A stretch of 64,000 bases of DNA from contig WNNJ02001487.1 of NCBI GenBank assembly GCA_012934845.2, positions 124,001-188,000 of the forward strand, read 5' to 3'. Below are positions 59,701-64,000 of this stretch, piece after piece (the first letter of the stretch is position 1; every line of letters begins with the position of its first letter). Position numbers and translations under genes: made by a program. This stretch comes from Pomphorhynchus laevis. Taxonomy: Eukaryota; Acanthocephala; Palaeacanthocephala; Echinorhynchida; Pomphorhynchidae. The notes below the pieces were generated by a model. That model searched no databases. It was not told the origin of the DNA and saw nothing but the letters and a program-made list of their open reading frames with translations.

Positions 59701-59846
59701 CTGCAGATGGTTATATATTTGTTGTTGGTGGATTTGATGGGCACACTTTTAAAAGAACCACGGAGTTGTATGATGGGATTAGCTGGAATCTACTTGAAAA
59801 TGATCACACAAACGAAATTGATATATTTACATGTCATCAAGAATGA
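47642..59846 (+). CDS. BTB/BACK/kelch-type protein gene (partial at the 5' end)
   Basis: Exons in order: BACK-domain exon 47642-47770, candidate exons 48028-48099 and 49540-49709, and four well-supported kelch exons 52865-53377, 57369-57542, 59524-59661 and 59707-59846. The kelch exons join perfectly in phase. The C-terminal part has six kelch motifs, each with a G-G or related pair (AIGGFNSG, IFAGSNGA, AICGSNEG, VFGGNSTW, LIGGTDGT, VVGGFDGH), enough for one six-bladed propeller. BACK plus kelch implies a KLHL-type substrate adaptor for a Cullin-3 ubiquitin ligase. No BTB domain was found in the window, so the start lies upstream or is missed. Phase does not fit between the BACK exon and the next candidate exon. 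Confidence 0.7.
48028..48099 (+). CDS. candidate exon, kelch-type gene
   Basis: 24 codons between 'tggatttag' and 'gttgag|gtatga', reading IYVDGRDQNGNLKWPRDEEV. Both splice sites are fair and the phase fits the candidate exon at 49540. It does not fit the BACK exon, and I recognise no domain. Confidence 0.35.
49540..49709 (+). CDS. candidate exon, kelch-type gene
   Basis: Opens after 'atatttaag' and ends at 'aacaaca|gtaagt', a near-consensus donor. 56 codons containing RESLPFHRYSDNS and a serine/acidic run (SSEHHSSDEESSQFE). Its end phase fits the kelch exon at 52865. Composition and donor make it a likely linker between BACK and kelch, but no homology is recognised. Confidence 0.45.
49710..50943. 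other. AT-rich intron-like sequence
   Basis: No gene seen. A 31-bp unit (tttgtattcacattatcaaa ...) is repeated twice in tandem at 50468-50533. Confidence 0.45.
50944..51314. repeat. foldback element whose arms match the 61.8-64 kb satellite
   Basis: Two inverted arms of about 165 bp (50944-51108 and about 51155-51314) around a loop of roughly 45 bases. The arms match at most positions (for example tttggtcggcttcatcaatt against its complement at the far end). The inner part of each arm (cagcgtaggt-gacctcatca, gtgagcctacgcctac, gtgtttcggtcc) is the same core segment as in every satellite unit. Within one arm GCGTAGG (51020-51026) and CCTACGC (51047-51053) can close a small hairpin over the CTCATCAG core. 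Confidence 0.8.
51315..52136. other. AT-rich spacer between two foldback elements
   Basis: No gene seen; contains repeated 'ttgaagttttcattcaaat'-like segments near 51455 and 51680. Confidence 0.4.
52137..52642. repeat. second foldback element, ~190-bp arms
   Basis: Arm 1 (52137-52330) and arm 2 (about 52450-52642) are nearly perfect inverted copies, from 'atattcagattttatctaaa' to 'gagcgacagctcgaatc' and back, with a loop of about 120 bases. A third, partial copy of the outer end lies at 52728-52766. On the plus strand, arm 2 has CTGATGAG and, 46 bases further, GAGACGAAAAC, a hammerhead-like pair of core words. It directly precedes kelch exon a. Confidence 0.8.
52865..53377 (+). CDS. kelch exon a (kelch motifs 1-3)
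   Basis: 171 codons. The start is placed at the acceptor 'atctaaaag'; 'cctatatag' at about 52799-52807 is an equally in-phase alternative. The donor is 'attacg|gtttgt'. It contains three kelch motifs with spaced Trp and Tyr residues (EWERWPSMKGRRGRCFAA, TQTWSIL, TKVWQSIA). A methionine is not needed here because the exon is internal. Confidence 0.8.
53810..54890 (-). repeat. four minus-strand dispersed-repeat copies in the kelch intron
   Basis: Heads, read as reverse complement, end at about 53975, 54275, 54675 and 54880 (each 'acgtagactcagttagctga' or a close variant). Middles contain 'attttgatttagcattatta' and 'tcaattcataaaaatgac'. Only the copy at 54450-54675 retains the 'tgatgacctctaattcttat' link. 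All lack the structured tail. Confidence 0.7.
54993..56812 (+). repeat. proximal arm of a giant inverted repeat
   Basis: About 1.82 kb that recurs as reverse complement at 59866-61690. It starts near 'gataaaaataaatacgcgac' and ends at 'gtggttaccaataaaagg'. Differences between the arms that I can see are few (for example around 55740 against 60930). It has no coding capacity that I recognise; a 104-codon frame inside it has no family resemblance. It lies in the intron between kelch exons a and b. Confidence 0.85.
55999..56275. mobile_element. MITE-like element nested in the proximal arm
   Basis: About 277 bp with imperfect terminal inverted repeats of some 50-65 bp: TGTATCTAAATGCCATT at one end and AATGGCATTTAGATACA at the other, continuing into ctaaccgc/gcggttag. 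No coding capacity and no clear target-site duplication. The same element is in the distal arm at about 60404-60682, so it was present before the arms formed. Confidence 0.6.
57369..57542 (+). CDS. kelch exon b (motif 4)
   Basis: Acceptor 'tatgttacag', donor 'tttaacg|gtatcg'. Encodes AVWHEGSLFVFGGNSTW and DTDTWLELPSLPDPRRSAG, a canonical kelch motif with the GG pair, Trp and Arg-Arg-x-x-Gly. It sits between the two arms of the large inverted repeat. Confidence 0.85.
57590..59366 (+). repeat. minisatellite in the kelch intron
   Basis: The core unit is about 48 bp (gtcgattaggtgttttgaga, taacgtaaatctctt, ttcaagataat), alternating with a 52-bp variant containing 'gttgatctgatattt' and 'aataataactaac'. 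Together they make a higher-order unit near 100 bp or 150 bp, repeated for about 1.4 kb. The first 300 bases are older, degenerate shorter units around 'aagataacgtcatttagt'. No frame stays open through it. Confidence 0.9.
59524..59661 (+). CDS. kelch exon c (motif 5)
   Basis: Acceptor 'actcatttcag', donor 'actaaag|gtactt'. Encodes GKIYLIGGTDGTITMSAVDI and MKWEKGPELLCRRSSAGV. A full kelch motif in phase with exon b across the minisatellite-filled intron. Confidence 0.85.
59707..59846 (+). CDS. kelch exon d (motif 6 and C-terminus)
   Basis: A 45-base intron with acceptor 'acactgcag' precedes it. Encodes DGYIFVVGGFDGHTFKRT, ELYDGISWNLL, then a short acidic/polar tail to TGA. The tail is short for KLHL proteins. 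The stop lies 20 bases before the distal inverted-repeat arm begins. Confidence 0.85.
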
Positions 59847-59865
59847 ATCAAATTTTTTAATGTGT

Positions 59866-61690
59866 TTCCTTTTATTGGTAACCACGACCTTATCTCGTTA
59901 TTTTCGCTTGTCAATAAAAATGTCAATTGCTATTTTTTAATTTTATAATGTTTTCTTAGTTTGGTTTTTATTTTGATTGCTTTTACGTCAAAAGTAGTTA
60001 ACTTCCAAAAACGTGTTAATTATCATTTTTCTATGAAATAATATTCGACATTTCACTTTTTATTTTTTGATATTTAATTGACGATGTTTAATTAAATAAT
60101 TATATTTAAGTAATTATATATAATCCATATTCAAATTTATTTTATTTATGTATACTTACGCAATGAATTAATATAATGCATTATTTGATGTAATTTGATA
60201 TTTATTATTAAATTGCTAATATATTAATTTAAAATATAAATTATTTTCCAAATTCCTTACAAAAACCAAGTCAAGTATAAATATAAAAAATATTAACAAT
60301 CAATTAAAAATTATTTATTAATAATTAAAACAAAAATTAACAAGTAAATTTTTAATATATTAATTTGAATTGGATTGAGGCATTCTGGGGGGAATTATTA
60401 TTTTTGTATCTAAATGCCATTCCCAGACAAAAGAAATTGAACATTTCTTAGATATTACGTTCGCTAACCGCCTACATTTTCAAGAAGTATTGTGTATTTT
60501 ATCTCTTTAAGTTTTTTAAGTTAAAAGAGACAATTAAAGAGAAAAATAATTAAAGAGATAAATAATTAATGAGATAAATAATTAAAGAGAGATTTTTAAA
60601 ATTGTAATTATAATTAAAATTGAAAATGTCCGCGGTTAGAAAGAAATATTCAATTTTTTTCTGGAAATGGCATTTAGATACAAGAAAACTATATATTAAT
60701 AATTATTTTTATAATCTAAGTAAAAATCGATTTACTCGATCATTTACATAATCGATCAAGGCGTTATAAAACATTTGAATTTTAAAGGCATGCAAATAAC
60801 TTTATAATGACGTCAAGTCAATTTTTAACAAAAAATTTAAAATATCACTTTTAATAAAAGCGTTTTACGAACGTAATAATAAATAATTTAATTACATTTT
60901 TTGAAGAAATTTTAAAATTTACGAAAACAAAAAAAATATTTCTTATATAATTCAGTTAAAAGTTTTCATTTTTGATTTTTATTTTTTTTACTTTTTTTTT
61001 CCTTATAATGATCTCTAATCATTATATTTATAATGAAGTAACTAATGACTAACTCTTTATTAACTCTTATCTTAGCGATGCTTATTTGAAATTTTAGTAT
61101 CATAAGCATTAGTTGAAGAACAATTGCATAAAGAATCTATTTTGAATAATTACTTAATAATAGAGTCAGCTTATGAAATATTGCTAAGAAAACATGTAAT
61201 TCATGTAGGACCGAGGATTGAATGTTGAGTTCCGCTATAATTGATTCGATAAATGCAAAACAGGGTTACAATCCCTTCGATTGTTTTCTACACTATCAAT
61301 TAATGCCGCATATGCCAAAGGCCGATAGTAAATTGTCAAAATTGTATATAATTTTGAACAATACTTATAGTATGCAAATTGTAAAGTATCGTTTTTATAC
61401 GTCATGCTTTTTATATCAATACTTCCAACAATCTCATTATTTTTGTTTTACTCTGATACCTTATTCTCTTGTTCTTGTGAGTAAAGTGCGATTCTCTCTT
61501 AAACCATTTCCGCCGTTCTATAGTTTGACAGCATAAATTATGGGATTTTGTCATCATTAATTTCATTAAGAAATTACTTTCAAGTGAAGTGATATTGCGG
61601 CATTTCACACCTCGTAATAAACGTTATCCACAACTGAATAACTTTGTTGGATAACTGTTTAGTCGCGTATTTATTTTTATCAAAAAATAA
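59866..61690 (-). repeat. distal arm of the giant inverted repeat
   Basis: Reverse complement of 54993-56812, beginning 20 bases after the kelch stop codon. The spacer between the arms (56813-59865) holds kelch exons b, c and d. A 50-base piece of this arm (tttgttttactctgatacct ...) is repeated directly just outside it at 61694-61743. Confidence 0.85.
59913..59918 (+). terminator. possible poly(A) signal of the kelch gene
   Basis: AATAAA 67 bases past the stop and already inside the distal arm of the large inverted repeat. The same sequence occurs inverted in the proximal arm. Confidence 0.4.
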
Positions 61691-61801
61691 ATACATTATT
61701 TTTGTTTTACTCTGATACCTTATTCTCTTGTTCTTGTGAGTAAAATAACTAATGATTATATCAATATTATTTAATCTAAAATGAAATAAAAATTTATATT
61801 T

Positions 61802-63925
61802 GTGAATATTCCTTTAACGAGCCGCTATTCTTTATTGGTTCGTTTGGTATTATCCTCGTGTGGTTGTTTGAAGCCTATCAGCATCACTGTAACTTTAATC
61901 AGCGTGGTTGGACTTCATCTACAGTTAGCCCACACTTACATTTCGTGTTTCATCCCGGTTACTGTTTCTGCCGAAGTTTTTGTCGTCGAAATGCTGGTTT
62001 ACACAATTAATGTGTTCTATATTTGGTGTAGGCGGTAACTAATATTCGGAATTCGAATCCACCACACACCGATTTTTTATTCCGTTCTTATACGAAATGT
62101 TCACTGGACAGTAAACCGTAAGCTGTCTTTTTACTATTGTGAATATTGCTTGCACGAACCGCTATTTTTCATTGGTCGGTTTGGTAATATCCTCGTGTGG
62201 CTGTTTGAATCCTATCAGCATCACTGTACTCTACAATCAGCGTGGGTGGACCTCATCAGCAGTGAGCTTACGCCTACATTTCGTGTTTCGGTCTTGTTAC
62301 TGTTTCTGCCAAACTTTTTGAGCCGAACTGCTGGTTTATATTTTGCTTATATACCAAATTACACAATAAATGTGTTCTATATTTGGTGTGGGCGGTAACT
62401 AATATTCGCAATTCGAATCCACCACACACCGATTTTTTATTCCGTTCAAGGACGAAATGTTCACTGGACAGTAAACCGTAAGCTGTCTTTTTACTATTGT
62501 GAATATTGCTTACACGAGCCGATATTCTTCATCAGCGATTTGGTATTATCCTCGTATGGTTGTTTGAAGCCTATCAGCATCACTGTACATTTCAATCAGC
62601 GTGGTTGGACCTCATCAGCAGTGAGCTCAAACTTAAATTTCGTGTTTCGGCCATGTTACTGTTTCTGCCAAACTTTTTGTCGCCGAACTGCTGGTTTATA
62701 TTTTGCTTATATAACAAATTACACAATTAATGTGTTCTATATTTGGTGTGGGCGGTAACTAATATTCGCAATTCGAATGCACCACACACCGATTTGTTTA
62801 TTCCGTTCTAGGACGAAATGTTCACTGGTCAGTAAACCGTAAGCTGTCTTTTTACTATTGTGAATATAGCTTACACGAGCCGCTATTCTTCATCAGCGAT
62901 TTGGTATTATCCTCGTGTGGTTATTTGAAGCCTATCAGCATCACTGTACACTTCAATCAGCGTGGGTAAACCTCATCAGCAGTGAGACCACGCCTACATT
63001 TCTTATTTTCGGTCCTATTTCTGCTTCTGCCGAACATTTTGTCGCCAAAATGCTTGTTTATATTTGCTTATATACCAAATTACACAATAAATATTTTCTA
63101 TATTTGGTGTGGGCGGTTACTAATATTCGCAATTCGAATCCACCACACACCGATTTGTTTATTCCGTTCTAGGACGAAATGTTCACTGGTCAGTAAACAG
63201 TAAGCTGTCTTTTTACTATTGTGAATATTGCTTACACGAGCCGCTATTCTTCACTGGTCGATTTGATAATATCCTCGTGTGGTTGTTTGAATCCTATCAG
63301 CATCACTGTACACTACAATCAATGTGGGTGGACCTCAGCAGCAGTGAGACCACGCACACATTTCGTATTTTCGGTTCTATTACTGCTTCTGCCGAAATTT
63401 TTGTCGCCGAAATGTTGGTTTATATTTGCTTATATACCAAATTACACAATAAATGTGTTCTATATTTGGTTTGGGTGGTTACTAATATTCGCAATTCGAA
63501 TCCACTACACACCGATTTTATATTCCGTTCAAGGACGAAATGTTCACTGGACAGTAAATCGTAAGCTGTCTTTTACAGTTGTGAATATTCATTGCATACA
63601 CGAGTTGTGTTCTTTCAGTTGTCCTTTTGATATTATCCTCGTGTAATTGTTTGAATCCTATCAGCATCACTGTACACTACAATCAGCGTAGGTGGACCTC
63701 ATCAACAGTGAGCTTACGCCTACATTTCGTGTTTCGGTCCTGTTACTGTTTCTGCTGAGCTCCTTGTCTCCGAAATGCTGGTTTATATTTGGCTCATATA
63801 TCAAATCACACAATTAATGTATTCGATATTTGGTGTTGGCGGTAACTAATATTTGCAATTCGAATCCACCACACACCGATTTTTTTTATTCCGTTCTTGG
63901 ACGAAATGTTCACTGGACAGTAAAC
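61802..63925 (+). repeat. satellite array, ~360-bp monomer, six units
   Basis: Units begin with 'gtgaatatt' at 61802, 62139, 62499, 62860, 63221 and 63581: spacings 337, 360, 361, 361 and 360 bases. Conserved blocks per unit are 'ttattatcctcgtgtggtt', 'cctatcagcatcactgtac', 'ggacctcatcagcagtgag', 'tttcgtgtttcggtcc', 'acacaataaatgtgttctat' and 'gacgaaatgttcactgg'. The first unit is the most diverged. Many open frames of 70-140 codons occur, but they recur in different phases in each unit and are by-products of the repeat. Confidence 0.9.
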
Positions 63926-64000
63926 AAGTGAACCATATTCATAATAGTAAAAAACGGCTTACGGTTTACTGTCCAGTGAACATTTCGTCCTTGAACGGAA
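63926..64000 (-). repeat. start of an inverted satellite unit
   Basis: From about 63930 the sequence is the reverse complement of the monomer (attcataatagtaaaaaac, ggtttactgtccagtgaaca, ttcgtccttgaacgg). The array therefore changes direction here and continues beyond the window. Confidence 0.85.

Noticed and set aside
61802-63646. Open frames of 60-141 codons in the satellite (many containing 'FYIWCGR' and 'CGCLKPISITV')
   Set aside because: The same residues recur unit after unit because the DNA repeats; the frames shift between units and have no start context or splice sites.
61802-64000. A normal single-unit hammerhead in the satellite
   Set aside because: Within one unit the strand order is wrong and the 26 bases between GAAA and CTGATGA do not give proper stems I and III; only the reversed or multi-unit arrangement pairs.

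Overview
The window is AT-rich invertebrate (metazoan) DNA. Its genes have several exons with GT-AG introns, some very short, and AATAAA poly(A) signals lie just past two or three stop codons. Most of the space is repeats and decayed retroelements. The genes and repeats do not fix the phylum. The LINE protein resembles Jockey/I-type elements common in arthropods, and hammerhead-bearing repeats are known from several invertebrate phyla.

Layout. 1-2.3 kb: no gene seen. 2.26-2.91 kb: an unrecognised 216-residue ORF. 4.3-10.2 kb: two facing pieces of a decayed LINE (zinc-knuckle ORF1, AP-endonuclease, reverse transcriptase). 10.8-12.16 kb: last exon of a long coiled-coil protein. 13.4 kb: a second type of LINE endonuclease fragment. 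14.5-19.8 kb: old, broken Ty3/Gypsy LTR-element fossils on the minus strand, one with both LTRs. 20-25.3 kb: AT-rich DNA full of one dispersed repeat family. 27.76-38.32 kb: a C2H2 zinc-finger gene whose six exons join in frame to a 278-residue product with six fingers; its introns carry a Penelope-like reverse-transcriptase element, a block duplicated from 23.7 kb and other relics. 39.1-40.8 kb: tandem units carrying hammerhead-ribozyme-like sequences. 43-47 kb: more dispersed repeats and hairpins. 47.6-59.9 kb: a BTB/BACK/kelch-type gene ending in a six-motif kelch propeller. 61.8-64 kb: a ~360-bp satellite that flips orientation near the window end.

The most interesting feature is a network of small repeats with hammerhead-ribozyme sequence elements. 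The 39-40.5 kb units have the normal order (CTGATGA, stem II, GAAAC, GTC). The satellite and the dispersed family also carry the three hammerhead core strands with matching helix arms, but in the opposite cyclic order, so that all three helices would interleave. Part of the satellite monomer also forms the arms of a foldback element at 51 kb. Separately, the last three kelch exons lie between two ~1.8-kb nearly identical inverted arms, so the primary transcript could form a very long hairpin.
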